Under the pieces are notes generated by a model. The model was not told where the DNA came from. It saw nothing but the letters and a program-made list of their open reading frames with translations, and ran no database searches. The translations under genes were made by a program, and so were the position numbers. This document shows, piece after piece, positions 45,316-56,918 of a stretch of DNA of 64,000 nt. Origin of the DNA: Phaeophleospora eucalypticola (taxonomy: Eukaryota > Ascomycota > Dothideomycetes > Mycosphaerellales > Mycosphaerellaceae); assembly GCA_022814565.1 (NCBI GenBank), contig JAKLNG010000002.1, positions 2,232,001-2,296,000 of the forward strand, written 5' to 3'. Positions within the stretch are counted from its first letter, which is position 1. The number at the start of each line of letters is the position of its first letter.

Positions 45316-47344
45316 ATGAAGTACACGGCAGTGACCGCAGCACTCTCTGCTGCGCTGCTAGCTCCGGCTCTAGGTACGTTCCCTCCATCTAACAAGGTGA
45401 AAAACACCAGCTAACGATCCCAAAGCAAATCCTATGCCTGAAGAGGTTGTCGCAGAACTGCTCCGAAGGGCCTTTCCCGCAAATGCGCCCCACGGTTACA
45501 CCCCTCAAACGATCGACTGTCCCTCGTCCACCCCCTCAATACGTGTCGCCGGCGAGCTCTCTCGAAATGAGACTGCCTGGTTGGAAGTGAGGCGCAATGC
45601 GACAGTACAGCCGATGCGAGAGCTACTCGGCCGGATGAACATTACAGGGTTGGACACAGAATCATACATCAACAACCACCAGAACAACGCAAGCGCGCTT
45701 CCGAACATCGGAATAGCGGTCAGTGGAGGAGGCTACAGGGCTATGCTGAACGGCGCTGGTATTATTCAGGCTTTTGACAGTAGGACTCCAAACAGCACAA
45801 ATACTGGACAACTGGGTGGTCTCCTACAAGCCGCGACATATCTATCTGGCCTATCGGGAGGAAGTTGGCTTGTCGGCTCTTTGTACTCGAACAACTACAC
45901 ATCCGTCGACCGCACTCTTGCGAGCGATACAAGCGATTCGAATTCTGGATCAGTTTGGCAATTGGGCAATTCTATTTTCAAAGGACCTGATACAGGCGGC
46001 ATCCAGCTTCTGGACAGCGCTGGATACTATGGATCATTGCTTGATCAAGTTCATGGCAAAGAGAACGCTGGGTACAACACGACGATCACCGACTACTGGG
46101 GTCGTGCTTTGTCCTACCAGCTCATCAATGCCACGGATGGAGGCCCTGCGTATACCTGGTCTTCCATCGCAGAGCAGGATTGGTTCACGAGTGGCACAGC
46201 GCCCCTTCCTTTGATTGTTGCAGACAGTCGAGCACCGGGCCAGGCGGTGGTGTCAACCAACTCTACCGTCTTCACGATCTCGCCATGGGAGCTGGGATCC
46301 GACGATCCCAATTTGTATGCCTTTGCGCCACTGAAGTACGTTGGAACCAACTTCACTGGTGGGCGGCCTCGCAATAACGAGCAGTGCGTCGTGGGGTTTG
46401 ACAGCGCTAGCTACGTGATGGGAACTAGCAGTTCCTTGTTCAACGCGATCCTTACGACTGTCAACCAGACCAATGTCGATGGAGCCTTTTCCTCAGCCAT
46501 CCAGGATGCTCTAACGTCCGTTCTGGGCGCGATTGGCCAAGACGAAGAGGACATCGCAGACTGGGTCAACCCCTTCTATCACTACAACAACGATTCGAAC
46601 AGGAATTCCATCGACGAGACGTTGACCCTTGTTGACGGCGGTGAAGATGGCCAAAACATCCCGCTTCACCCTCTGATTCAGCCAAACCGCCATGTCGATG
46701 TCATCTTTGCAGTTGACTCGTCCGCGGACACTAACACAACGTGGCCAACCAACACATCAGCTCAGAATTGGCCAGATGGTATCTCCATGGTGAAGACTTA
46801 CGAGCGCAGTCTGTCTGACATCGGCAACGGCACAGCCTTCCCCGCCGTGCCAGACATCAATACCTTCTTCAACCTTGGACTAAACAACCGTCCCACCTTC
46901 TTCGGCTGCGATGCCTCCAACATCACCGGCGAAGCACCCCTGGTAGTATACCTGCCAAACGCGCCGTACGTGTATTACGGCAACCAAAGCACGTACACCA
47001 TGTCCTACAACGACACGGAACGGGACGCCATCGTGCTGAACGCCTACAACGGTGCTACCCAAGGCAACGGCACGCTCGACTCCGAATGGCCGGCATGTGT
47101 CGGCTGTGCAATGCTTAGCCGCAGTCTCGATCGCACTGGTACTGATGTGCCTGAGATTTGCACCCGGTGCTTCTCGAGGTACTGTTGGGACGGCACCACC
47201 AACACGAGTGCACCGGCGACTTATGCCCCGGAGTTCAAGCTCGCGGACAATATGGTCAAGGTGAAGAGCGGTGCTGGCAGGTTTTCCAGCCCTGTTGCTT
47301 TGACATTGACGATTGCTATGGCTGCTGGCTTTGCTATGCTATGA
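45316..47344 (+). CDS. Lysophospholipase / phospholipase B, GPI-anchored
   Basis: Two exons (45316-45373 and 45426-47344) with a 52-base intron give 658 residues. A signal peptide (MKYTAVTAALSAALL) precedes a cPLA2-type catalytic domain: SGGGYRAML oxyanion region and the nucleophile motif GLSGGSW. There are many Asn-X-Ser/Thr sites for N-glycosylation. The C-terminus is hydrophobic (VALTLTIAMAAGFAML), as for GPI anchoring. The fungal PLB family removes acyl chains from phospholipids and lysophospholipids at the cell surface. The first exon codes only the signal peptide, a common arrangement. Confidence 0.92.
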
Positions 47345-47962
47345 TGACCTACACGATATGACATGAGCTGTGATATTTTGGAGATAGACCGATTCTTAAT
47401 GAAGATTCTTATTAGACTTGCACTCTTCTCCATCTTTCAATTGACCGTCACATTGCATTCGAGTCCGTCCATCATGTTCTCTTTCCCAGCAGAGCACGGA
47501 CTCGGGAGTGGCCATGCGTGAAGCCGAGACCGAGGTCCACCTCGAAATTTGCTTTCCGCGACGAACTTCACCTCTCCGTCCCTTCATCTTCATCACCACC
47601 ATGTCGTTGGACTGATCATCACAGACACGCACCTCTTCGATGCTGAGAGTAGCTGTGATACCAACTCTGCTCATCGCAGCCCTCAAGCGTTCTGCGCAAG
47701 GTACGCAAACCCATTTCTCCCTCCTACAAGCTACCCGCTGCTCTGATGATTCGTGTTTTTCATTCGCAAAGTTTCAATCCCATCTGAAATTACATTGATT
47801 ATAATCACGCCTCTTTTCTGATTGGCAGCCCTCTTCTCTGCGTCTACTCCGATGCTATGAGAGACTCGACAAGTGCTGACAACCGTCTGGAACAGGGTAT
47901 CCTCGATAATAGGACTTCAACGGCCTGCAAATTAGAGCCAGCTTTGGCCATGGCTAAATACT
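47345..47962. other. Intergenic region between convergent genes
   Basis: About 620 bases between the phospholipase stop and the WD40 gene stop. Nothing recognisable. Confidence 0.55.
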
Positions 47963-49513
47963 TTATACAGTCCACACAATCAGTTTCTGATCAAATCCAC
48001 CGCTCGCGAGAATCTCTTTCTCTTCTGCATTGTCGTCGATCTTTCCCGCCCACAAGCATCGCACTTTGCTGCCTGGTTCGTGTCCGCGCAGTAAAGTAGA
48101 GATGATCTTGCCCGTGCTGGCTTCAATTCCTCTCACGGCGCCGTCATCGCCGTTGACCCAGACACCGCTTCCGTCAGGCCGCCACGCAATGGCTGGTGTC
48201 GAGTATGCCGTCTGAGGCGCCATCGTAGTGCAATGGATTTGGATGGCAGCGAACTCCCGATCTGCGATTGCCAACGCTGCCTGGGCTTGAGATGCTTGCG
48301 TTTCTGTCACAGTTGCTTCTTCGTCAAGCAGAGAAGCTCGCAATGATCGCGCCGGTGTCGAGGCCGCTGGAGCCTCCCACGGAGGGAAGAGTAGGCGGAC
48401 GATGAGCAGCTTCATATGAGGGACTGAAGAGGTTCCCACGGCCAAGAGACTTGGACCTGTGGGGCATAGCTGGAACGAGGATGGCGTGAAGGCGACCCAA
48501 GTGTTGGAATGCGGCGCCAGGTTTTGCTTGCCTAGCAGTCGTGGCTCTGATTCAACCGTGTAGTAGAAGAGAAAGCTACTGTCCGTTCGACTGACCAGGA
48601 GAACAGGCTTGCCGTTATCCGGGTGTTGTAGGAAGATCATGCATTCGGGCTTGGTAGCGAGAGGAATAGCTGCTACTGGCTCACCAATCTCAAGCTGCGA
48701 GTCGGGCTGGATTCGATAGATCAAGATCTTGGAATCCCAACCCGCCGTTGCGATGAAAGAGCCATGGGCTGCGTCGTGATGAGAGACAACTTTGACGATG
48801 TACTTGGAGTGATCGCGGCGCTTTTCGAGCACTTTGCCTTGGAGATCGATTAGGAGAAGTTGGCCGGACATGGAGGCAGTCAGCAAATGTTGCTCGTTCA
48901 GAGCTGCACATGCCAGGATGGGTGAGTCGTGGAGAGCAGAGAGGGAACTTCGAAGGCCTCGAGATCGAGCGTCCACCATATGTAGGCGGCGGTCGGCAGT
49001 AGAGACGAGCAGAATGGGGTCTGTTGATCTGAAGGGAATCAATATCTAAGCAGATGGCACACGCATGATAGACTCACCCCTCCTTTGCAGATAGCATCTC
49101 CAAATGGGTACTCAAGATGTTCGAAGCAGAAGGCAGACCTGTAATCTCATTTCCCGTCGATGGTGCTGAAATAATTAGCAAAACATGAACTTGATCGTCT
49201 TGAGCACGCAACCCACCCGGTTGAGACCATCCGTCGTCGCCCTCTTTCATACCAAGCTTCTCAAAGCGAACAGCGATATCAAAGCTCTTCTTCTCCTCGA
49301 GCAAGCCCTCGATGGTCAAATCCCCCTTTGAGATCGTTCCCACATCGGGTTCAAGGCCGGCTTCTTTGATGAAGGCATCATATGACTATCAAACCTTTCA
49401 GTCAGATGTCAGCTACCAGTAGGCTGGGATGCGAACATGCAACGCACTTCTGTGTAGTTGTTCGCTTTGAGATATCTTGCCACGATGATGGCGGGGGAAT
49501 CGTGAGCTGGCAT
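47963..49513 (-). CDS. LisH/WD40-repeat protein
   Basis: Four exons (49513-49448, 49385-49217, 49165-49078, 49028-47963) give 462 residues. The N-terminus (VARYLKANNYTESYDAF) fits a LisH dimerisation motif, rebuilt across the first intron. From about residue 110 the protein shows WD40-like blades (SGGFDQKLIVWTV at the end is a typical last repeat). WD40 proteins are scaffolds; no specific partner can be named. The final splice uses the acceptor at 49029 rather than a nearer one, because the nearer one runs into a stop. Confidence 0.82.
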
Positions 49514-50262
49514 CCTGCGTAGGCTCCCTTCAGGATTATCACTCTGGATTGTAGAGTTCCGTCTTGATTTCAGATGATGGCTCTACCTGAAAATGATAGG
49601 TATGACTTTGTCTGGATGCTTGGTCCCTTATTTTACTGGGAAGGCAGAGCAGCTTGGATTTCACAGGCTGCTTCTGATTCCCGCGACTTTTTGAGACGAG
49701 GCAGAGTAGGCTAGAGCAATCTCCACCACCATCACGGGTGTTCCTTTTTCGAACGCAAACTTCAGCTGTTGGTAAGTATGTATGCTATCAGCGATACCAG
49801 GGATTGTTTCTGACAAAAAGCATCGCAACGACATGCTGGGTTAAGTCAAAGGAAGAAGTGAGGTCGATGGGCGGATTTAACTTTACGGTTCCTGCCGGCA
49901 TTTTCAACGTCAACTCCTCCTTTTCGACATGCTTCTCCAGTAGTCACCCGACATCATGCTGAGGCGCCAGGTGTAACGCGGCCACAATATCTTTGTCTGA
50001 GAATGTCTCATTCTTTTGGAGCCCCAACAACCCATCCCCAATCCCTGCGAAAGGCGTTACGAGACAGATGACTGTCTGGAAAGGGAAGGAAGCGGCCAGG
50101 TCACACTTTATCGACGACTCTTTGTTGCACAAGACTATCAACATGAACACATTGGCAAAACTTCTCCATCATCATTAAAAGGCGGCGAGACTCTTCCTCT
50201 TCTTATTCTCTTCTTCGCTTGTCACCGGTATTCTGTCATCCTCTTCTTCTCCATCATTACGA
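49514..50262. other. Intergenic region upstream of the WD40 gene
   Basis: About 750 bases between two minus-strand genes: the WD40 promoter and the 3' end of the HMG-box gene. Nothing recognisable. Confidence 0.55.
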
Positions 50263-51874
50263 CTACTTGCTCAGATCAGTTGGCGACCACGTTGGTGCCA
50301 GCGTCGCGTTGACATCGACAGGGCTTGTGGACTGCTCATAATACTCCGGAAGGCCGCCAAGATCAGCAGCGCCCGTCATGTCCCCGATGGCATCGTCGAA
50401 GTGGCTATCCCCTAGCGATGCACCCTGGCCACTGGAGGCGGCAGCAGCAGCTTCCATAGCAGCCTCCAGAGATGGATCGATGGCCGCTTGAGGCTGCGAT
50501 GCCTGCTGCAGGTATTGCTGGTGCTCATACATCTGAGATCCAGGTGTCGGCGTGGGCGCAGATGGAACCGACTGGTATGCGCCCTGCTGGTATTGCGACT
50601 GATACTGCTGGTACATCGGCTGGCCATACTGCTGCTGGTAGTGCTGCATCGGCGTGCTTGTGCGTGAGTTGGAGAAGATGTCATCGCTCTGCACCTGTCC
50701 ACCAGGTACACCAAAACCGCCTAGAGACTGCTGTCCAGGAGTGGCAACCCGGGCCCCATGAATCTCCTGCTGCATGTATGGATACTGCATTTGCTGGTGG
50801 TGCATGCTGCTGCTGATGTACTGGTTCGTCTGTGGGCTGTAAGGCAGCCCGTTGTGGTCGAAGGCGACGTTCGAAGGCAAGGGTCGGCCGGGGTTGGCAT
50901 AATGGTACTGGGACTGCTCATAACCGCTGACTTGATGACCATAGTATGGATGCGATTCGAAGCCGACGGTGCTGTTCATATATGCCGTCTCTCGAGGATC
51001 TTGCCTCCGCTGTCGCACATTCCTGCCTCCGCGGTATTCTCCATCTGGGTCACCATCAAGGTCGCTTGGCTCTCCCTCATCGTCAGAGAACTCGCCCTTG
51101 CGCCTTTTGTTGTTTGACTTGCTTGGAGAGAACTTGTAGTTGGGATGTGCCGCCTGGTGGTTGGCTCGTTCGACCTTGGCCCACTCGTCAAACTGATTGC
51201 GGACTTCATCTGGCTCCATCGGCCAGCTCTCTCCAGTGACCGAGGAGATGATCTGATGATTGTTCTGGGAGCACCACTGCTTGGTCCGATCCTTGTATGC
51301 CGAGCGGTAGAGCATGAACGAGTTCATCGGACGAGTGATGTATTTCTTGTCTTCCATCTCTTTGATCCTCTCTTCCACTGGCCGATTGACGTAAGCCTCG
51401 ATATCCCTCAGAGGAATTGCCATGTCCTTGGTCAAGACAGAGAGCGGTGCTGTGAGTTTGGGTGTCTTGGATTTGTCGAGCTTGCTTTTCTTCTCTCTCT
51501 TGGTACGGGGCGCTGGTGACTTGGAGACTCTGGATTTGCCGGTGCTGAGCGGAGAGTCGGTGCGGCGGGTGGAGCGTCCACTTCTGGTACGAATGCCCTC
51601 GCTGGCGGTATTGGAACGTGGTGTCGGCGGGTTGTGCACGTATGATTGTTCCTCCTGGTATACTGGCGCGTACTCGCCCTATTCGGTCTCATCAGCATCT
51701 GGGCACCATACAAAGGGGAAAGCAGTTACCCACATAGATTCCGAGGCCTTTCACGTCTTCATGATACGAAGGAAACTGCTCGGTGCCTGTTTCAGCATTG
51801 TGCTTTGCCACTGCGTCAAGACCGTAGTCATCTTCAGGAGACGGCCCCTGATGGACAATGGTAGTTGAGCTCAT
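50263..51874 (-). CDS. HMG-box transcription factor with Gln/Tyr-rich tail
   Basis: Two exons (51874-51734 and 51678-50263) with a 55-base intron give 518 residues. The HMG box of the sequence-specific MATA/SOX class lies at about residues 160-230 (RPMNSFMLYRSAYKDR). A basic region follows, then a long Gln/Tyr/Pro-rich C-terminal half of activation-domain type. Such proteins regulate mating, development or stress genes in fungi. It is not a MAT-locus gene as far as the neighbours show. The donor GTGGGT was chosen because it keeps the frame; the more obvious GTAACT next to it does not. Confidence 0.85.
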
Positions 51875-54155
51875 TGTTGTCGCGTCGGATGGATGCTGTC
51901 GGATCGTGAGACCTGAGGCGAACAGGCTTTCGAGAAGAAAGGCTGGTAGTGCCTTTCAATGAGGTCAGTGAGGATCGTCTGCATGTCTTGTAAGCATAGG
52001 TTATCATTGCCATGGTCGCGTCCGACAGTTTGTCTCGCATGCAAGCGCGCATCAACGCCGCGCGAGTTGTAAAGGAGGCAATACCTTGTGCCACTACCCG
52101 CTGCTAATGCACTTTGTCTGCGTCTGGCGGCGCCCAGATTGCTGTCCTTTGCTGCAGGCACGCGATCAAACACGCCTTGTTCAGTCGCTGGTGTACTTGG
52201 TGTTGATTGATGGCTCTTTGGTGTCGTCGTTGTCAGGCGGTATGCTTTGTCTCGGAGGACCAAAGGAGTTGCTGGGCAAGCAGAGACAGAAAGGAACTCA
52301 AGAATAAGTCACACAGGATCCTTTGTGTAAGCAGGCAAGTAAGATACTTGTAGCAATGCAGTCTCGCTGGCGGACTTGCAGTTGATGAGTCCCCCCTGCT
52401 GAAGACGGAAGAGAAGGACCGCATGCGTGAGTTGTCTTGAGTCCAGGCTCGGATGGTTTCAATTGGCCGTTTTCGGAAGTTGACCACATGCGGAGCGTGT
52501 GCGCGGGTGCAATGGGCATGACGGTGTTGGTACTGTGAGATATAGACGCTGCTCCCGCCGCAGAGCTCATCGTGATAGAAGTCGGCGCACCCAGAGATCC
52601 ATAATTTCCCAAACGGACTTCTTGCTCACGCAGCATGGAAACACGGCGATCAGCGCCACAGACTCCCGTGTGGGACTAGAGCAGGCCCGACGCTGGCACG
52701 CTCGCTATCCTGCACGCAATACTCGCGCCCCGGATGATATCGAGCATGTGCAAGAGCATTCAAGGTCCCACTAGTCCGCCATGGCTCGTTGACGTGCAGT
52801 AGTCATATGAAGTGCGAAGCTTGATGAGCAGGGATCTCAGCGTGATCTGGGACTTGCAGTCGACCTCTTTGCGTTCGTGCCTTGTTTGTTACACACACGC
52901 ACTGCATTCCTCACGGTACCGGTCTTCCAAGAGCATCCAATCCGAGCATTGCAGAAGGCATCTTGCCATCACACGCTGAGCCGAATGCGGCTAACGATAG
53001 CACGTACCTGCGTACCATATGCGAACGCAGCGTGACCTTCGCACCACCCGCCGGATGCCTGCATGTTCGACCCAACGGCTAGGCGCTTGGGCGTTCCTGT
53101 GTGCTAGCTTGCACATGTTCTTCCCGATCGCCAAACGGCCACCAGAGCAAGTACTAGCGCACCGCTCGGTCTCAGGCAGTGAGTGATCGTGCGCTCCTGG
53201 TGAGCGTGCTGAGTGCTCTAGCGTGGAGGGCTGCGCGTGCAGCGTCGCCCAACGGTTGACCACGGCTGGACTTGCAGCAGCCTGCACTCCCATGCGAAGA
53301 GACGATTAGGGACCTCAGGGCTCACTTCTGGAGTTTGGCTGCCGCGCCGCAGAGTATCATCAGGCACTGCAGCCCTCTGGTTGTGAGCAGGGAAGTTCGG
53401 TTGCTGCCGAAGGTTGCATCCTGCGTACCGCCGGAATGAACGCTAGCCTCATTCATGAGAAGTTGTGCTACCCAGCGCGTCTCAGATTCCTCGACGTAGC
53501 ACTCTTCGCTTCAGCGGCAACGGAAATGGCTTCGGGCGCCGGCTAGAGTTACTGCGTGGGTTGCAACGTGAGCGAGAGAAAAGTGATTCGTTACCGAGCA
53601 TCGAATTTCATCCATCTTTTGTACACCATATCGGACATTAATCGGAGTGGTAGCATGCAGCCACAGCAGGTATGGATCCGCTTCCGTCCTTGCGGACAGC
53701 TACACTGACACGCGCCTCTTTGTACAGCGAGGCTGACCCCACAGCAATCTTCCTGGTAGACCACAAGTTTCGGCTCCATAAAATCGTCTACGCCGCCCCA
53801 GAGGCGTGCGCTCCCAGGCGGCGCAATCCAGCTTACCATAATCATGCTCTCGGAAGACGCCTCAGGTCAGGGTAAAGTTCCGGGCAAGCTGCCAGAACAT
53901 TAAGATTCACGAGGGCCGCGTGTGGCGGCCGCCCCGAAACCCAGCGCTGGTGAACGACACTCCACGTCGTATGCCAGGTAGTGCACAGGCAATAGACAGC
54001 GTGTGCATGTGGGGGACTCGTCTGTAATGCTCGCAGATGGTTAAGCGCATGTTTCGGGGTTGGAGATGGCGTGAGGCTAAGGGTTTCCTCGTCGAGGCTG
54101 TAGGATCGTGGTGTCGTTCAGGGCTGGCAAGAGCAATCAGAGATCAACACCTGAC
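51875..54155. other. 2.3-kb gene-poor region upstream of the HMG-box gene
   Basis: No convincing protein gene. Frames of 60-130 codons occur on both strands without family resemblance. Long upstream regions of this kind are common for fungal developmental regulators and may hold a long 5' leader or regulatory elements of the HMG-box gene. Confidence 0.5.
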
Positions 54156-55388
54156 CTATGAATCTTGCATCTGCGCGTCCTCATCTTCATCGTTTTCGTC
54201 CTCCTCCTCAATGCCCTCCCACTCTTCCCACTCGTCTCCGCCGTCGGTTTGTGCGTCTTCCGGACCCAGTACCATGTCAAGGTTAGCGACGAGCTCCTTA
54301 GCATGATCGAACAGTCTATCATCCTCGTAATCCAGCAGCTCATAGAGCTTGAGAGCCTGATTGAGCCATCGGCGACTGCCCTTCAAGGCACGCTGAGATT
54401 GCTCATGGTGAGCTGCGGTTTGGTCAGCCGCGCCGGTGTCCATGACAGAATCATCTTTGGCATCGGGGCTTGCTTTGTTCCGCTCTGCGATCAGGTGTTG
54501 GCACCAACCTCCCAAGTACCATGCCTCAACACTCTGATCATCTTCCTGCACGAGCCGATGAAGCACCTCCATAGCTTCATCTTCCAATTGTGCTTCCATT
54601 AGCAGACGTGAGAGCGAGATCTTGGTGGCAAAATCTGGCACGGCAGGGTCCTCGGGCTCCAAGTCCATCCAAGTCTCGAGTGATCTTTTCAGTGCCGCTT
54701 GAGCATCCTCCGTCCGCTGTTGTGACAATCGCACAGACGCCAGAGTCTGCAGCACTTCGGGGCTAGTCTCATCCTCCACGGCCATCGCTTCTGTGATCAG
54801 GTTCTCACAGCGGGCTTCGGCGTCATCCTCCCACGACAAGTCCGTCATGTACACTTCGACTATGCCGCATAGCGCATTGGCAAGCTTGCGTTTCTTCTCG
54901 ACGCGCATGAGAAGCAAATCTTCCTCTGACAGGTCCGGGATCTGCCCAGCCTCGAGGGCGGCGATTTCGTGCTGTAGAGCCTTGGCACCTCTCTCAAACC
55001 ATTCTACGCTTTGCTTGCCACCCTCCTCACACAGCTGTGCAAGCCAGAGAAACTTTTCGGCGCCGCCACCGAGTGCCTCTGGCACCTTGCCCTCTGGATC
55101 GAGTTGCACTGCCTTTTCAAAGTAACCACGGGCCGAGTCTGTCGCGCCGAGCTCCATACTGATCTCGCCCAGGAGAATAGCGGCCGGCAGCGCGTCCTTG
55201 ACCGAGCCATCCTGTACTTGGGACCAGAGCTGCTTGGCCATCCTCAGTGCATCTTCGGGCTGAGACTGTTCGACCAGCTCCACGGCAGACGCGTAGAGTT
55301 GGTCTGGCCTCATTTTTGCCTGCCCGTTGGCGCTACTTTTGCTCATTTCTTTGCCCTTGCCACGTGATTTGTTTTTGACCTTTGCCAT
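54156..55388 (-). CDS. ACL4: TPR assembly chaperone of ribosomal protein L4 (Acl4-like)
   Basis: Intronless frame of 410 residues. The N-terminus is basic (KVKNKSRGKGK). TPR-like helical pairs fill about residues 25-360, and the C-terminus is strongly acidic (EEEDENDEDEDAQ). This layout and the acidic end match fungal Acl4, which binds newly made Rpl4 and escorts it to pre-60S ribosomes. It is divergent from the RWD gene with 274 bases between start codons. The identity rests on architecture and remembered family resemblance. Confidence 0.8.
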   Translation of the reverse strand: MAKVKNKSRGKGKEMSKSSANGQAKMRPDQLYASAVELVEQSQPEDALRMAKQLWSQVQDGSVKDALPAAILLGEISMELGATDSARGYFEKAVQLDPEGKVPEALGGGAEKFLWLAQLCEEGGKQSVEWFERGAKALQHEIAALEAGQIPDLSEEDLLLMRVEKKRKLANALCGIVEVYMTDLSWEDDAEARCENLITEAMAVEDETSPEVLQTLASVRLSQQRTEDAQAALKRSLETWMDLEPEDPAVPDFATKISLSRLLMEAQLEDEAMEVLHRLVQEDDQSVEAWYLGGWCQHLIAERNKASPDAKDDSVMDTGAADQTAAHHEQSQRALKGSRRWLNQALKLYELLDYEDDRLFDHAKELVANLDMVLGPEDAQTDGGDEWEEWEGIEEEDENDEDEDAQMQDS

Positions 55389-55662
55389 ATCAGCAGCTGC
55401 AGCTGCAATGACGGAGATTTCGGGGGATTTGTGTTCTTGAAGTGTTGTGCAGAAGACTTGATGAAGGGCGGAGTAAATTTTTGAGAGAGCGGCAGTATCA
55501 ATTCTTCGCCTCGCTGCGTAGCTTCAAAACCAGGCTTGTTTCGTCTTATCGATAAGCAGCACAACGCAGCTCTGCCTCGTTCTCGTTGGATGCACTCAAT
55601 CAAGATCGCAGCAACCTCCTTCTCAACTACGTGCAGTGGCTCCCTGCAGCATAGGCCCGAAA

Positions 55663-56358
55663 ATGGGTCGAGAAGAGCAAAAGGAAGAGCGTGAAGTGCT
55701 CGATTCCATATTTCCGGACGAGATACAGGATGTCTCCGACACAGAATATCGGGTGACGATCAAATTGGAGCCCCCAAAAGAGTCAGACGATGACAGCGAA
55801 GACCCGACCATCATCCTTAATGTCCGATATCCGGAAGCGTACCCTGATATCGCGCCCATGTTAGACATCACCCAGCCACCCAACTCGCCGAAACATCAGC
55901 ATCTCGATATTCAGAATGACAAGGCCCGCTTACTCGAAGCTCTGGAGCCGACAATCGAAGAGAGTATGGGAATGGCAATGGTTTTCACGCTCGTTAGCAC
56001 ACTGAAAGATGCGGCTGAGCTTCTCATGAGCGAGAGACAACAAGCAATTCAGGCACAGAAAGACATGGAGGCGCAAAAGGCAGAAGAGGAAGAGAACAGG
56101 AAATTCGAGGGAGAGAAGGTCACGCGGGAGACTTTTCTGGCCTGGCGGGACAAGTTTAAGAGGGAGATGCAAGAAGAGGCTGCTCGGAGGCAAGCGGAGC
56201 AGGAAGCCGAAGACAAAAAGAAACGCGGAAGCAAGGAGGAAAAGAAGCTGACCGGCAAGCAGCTCTGGGAGCAAGGAATTGCTGGCAAGACTGCTGATGA
56301 AGATGAAGAAGGCGATGATGCAGTGGAAGGCATTCGAGAATTGAAGGTCGAGGGTTGA
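55663..56358 (+). CDS. RWD-domain protein (Gir2/RWDD1-like)
   Basis: Intronless frame of 231 residues from the ATG at 55663; nine codons further upstream are open but begin at GTG. The RWD domain covers about residues 1-115 (EEREVLDSIFPDE, ILNVRYPEAYPD). A charged helical stretch follows, then LTGKQLWEQGI, the motif that in the DFRP class contacts DRG GTPases. Yeast Gir2 binds Gcn1 and Rbg2 and modulates translation and Gcn2 signalling. The acidic end is typical. Confidence 0.88.
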   Translation: MGREEQKEEREVLDSIFPDEIQDVSDTEYRVTIKLEPPKESDDDSEDPTIILNVRYPEAYPDIAPMLDITQPPNSPKHQHLDIQNDKARLLEALEPTIEESMGMAMVFTLVSTLKDAAELLMSERQQAIQAQKDMEAQKAEEEENRKFEGEKVTRETFLAWRDKFKREMQEEAARRQAEQEAEDKKKRGSKEEKKLTGKQLWEQGIAGKTADEDEEGDDAVEGIRELKVEG

Positions 56359-56918
56359 AACGCTTCGACTGTCCTCGTAGTGGGATGTGTTTGCCGTCAG
56401 AGGCGAAATTCGGAGAGACCGCAGCACAAGCAACGATCGTCTCAGTCAAATCGTCAGCGAGATTGCTACTCGAGAGGCACGACGTTCACGGTCCTCGAAT
56501 GTGAGCACGGGTCCCGAGCTCCGTAATGCCATGTAAAATGGATGCGGATACGCTGGACGCACGCGTGCAGCAACCACCGTAACAAGCCGCTAGAACTAAC
56601 AAGTTCGGCCGATCACCATAGAATTTGAGATAGATGCGTTTCCCTCAGGCTCCGAGTCTTTGAACTCCATCTCATTGCTCGATTGCTCTTGTTTGCCTAA
56701 GGCGTCTGCTGCACTAGAGTGCAGTGCAGTGTGCAGCCTGAAATCACGTGCTCGGGCGTCAGTGCCTGTTACTTCCGAAACTCTAATTTGCCTCCCATAA
56801 CACGCTGCGCGTCGCGCTTTGAGCTTGCTGCTTTCCCGCCGCCCGCTGCTCCTTCGCATCTCTTCAAGTTCCTTTGCACAGCCAATCCACCCCGCCACAT
56901 CTTGCCGGAGCGGCCAAC
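56359..56918. other. Intergenic region upstream of the BRCT gene
   Basis: About 560 bases between two plus-strand genes. Nothing recognisable beyond promoter space. Confidence 0.5.

Noticed and set aside
44732..45319. 195-codon plus-strand frame before phospholipase B
   Set aside because: No family resemblance and it runs into the phospholipase signal-peptide exon in another frame.
51871..52263. 130-codon minus-strand frame just upstream of the HMG-box gene
   Set aside because: No similarity and overlaps the HMG-box start; more likely leader sequence.
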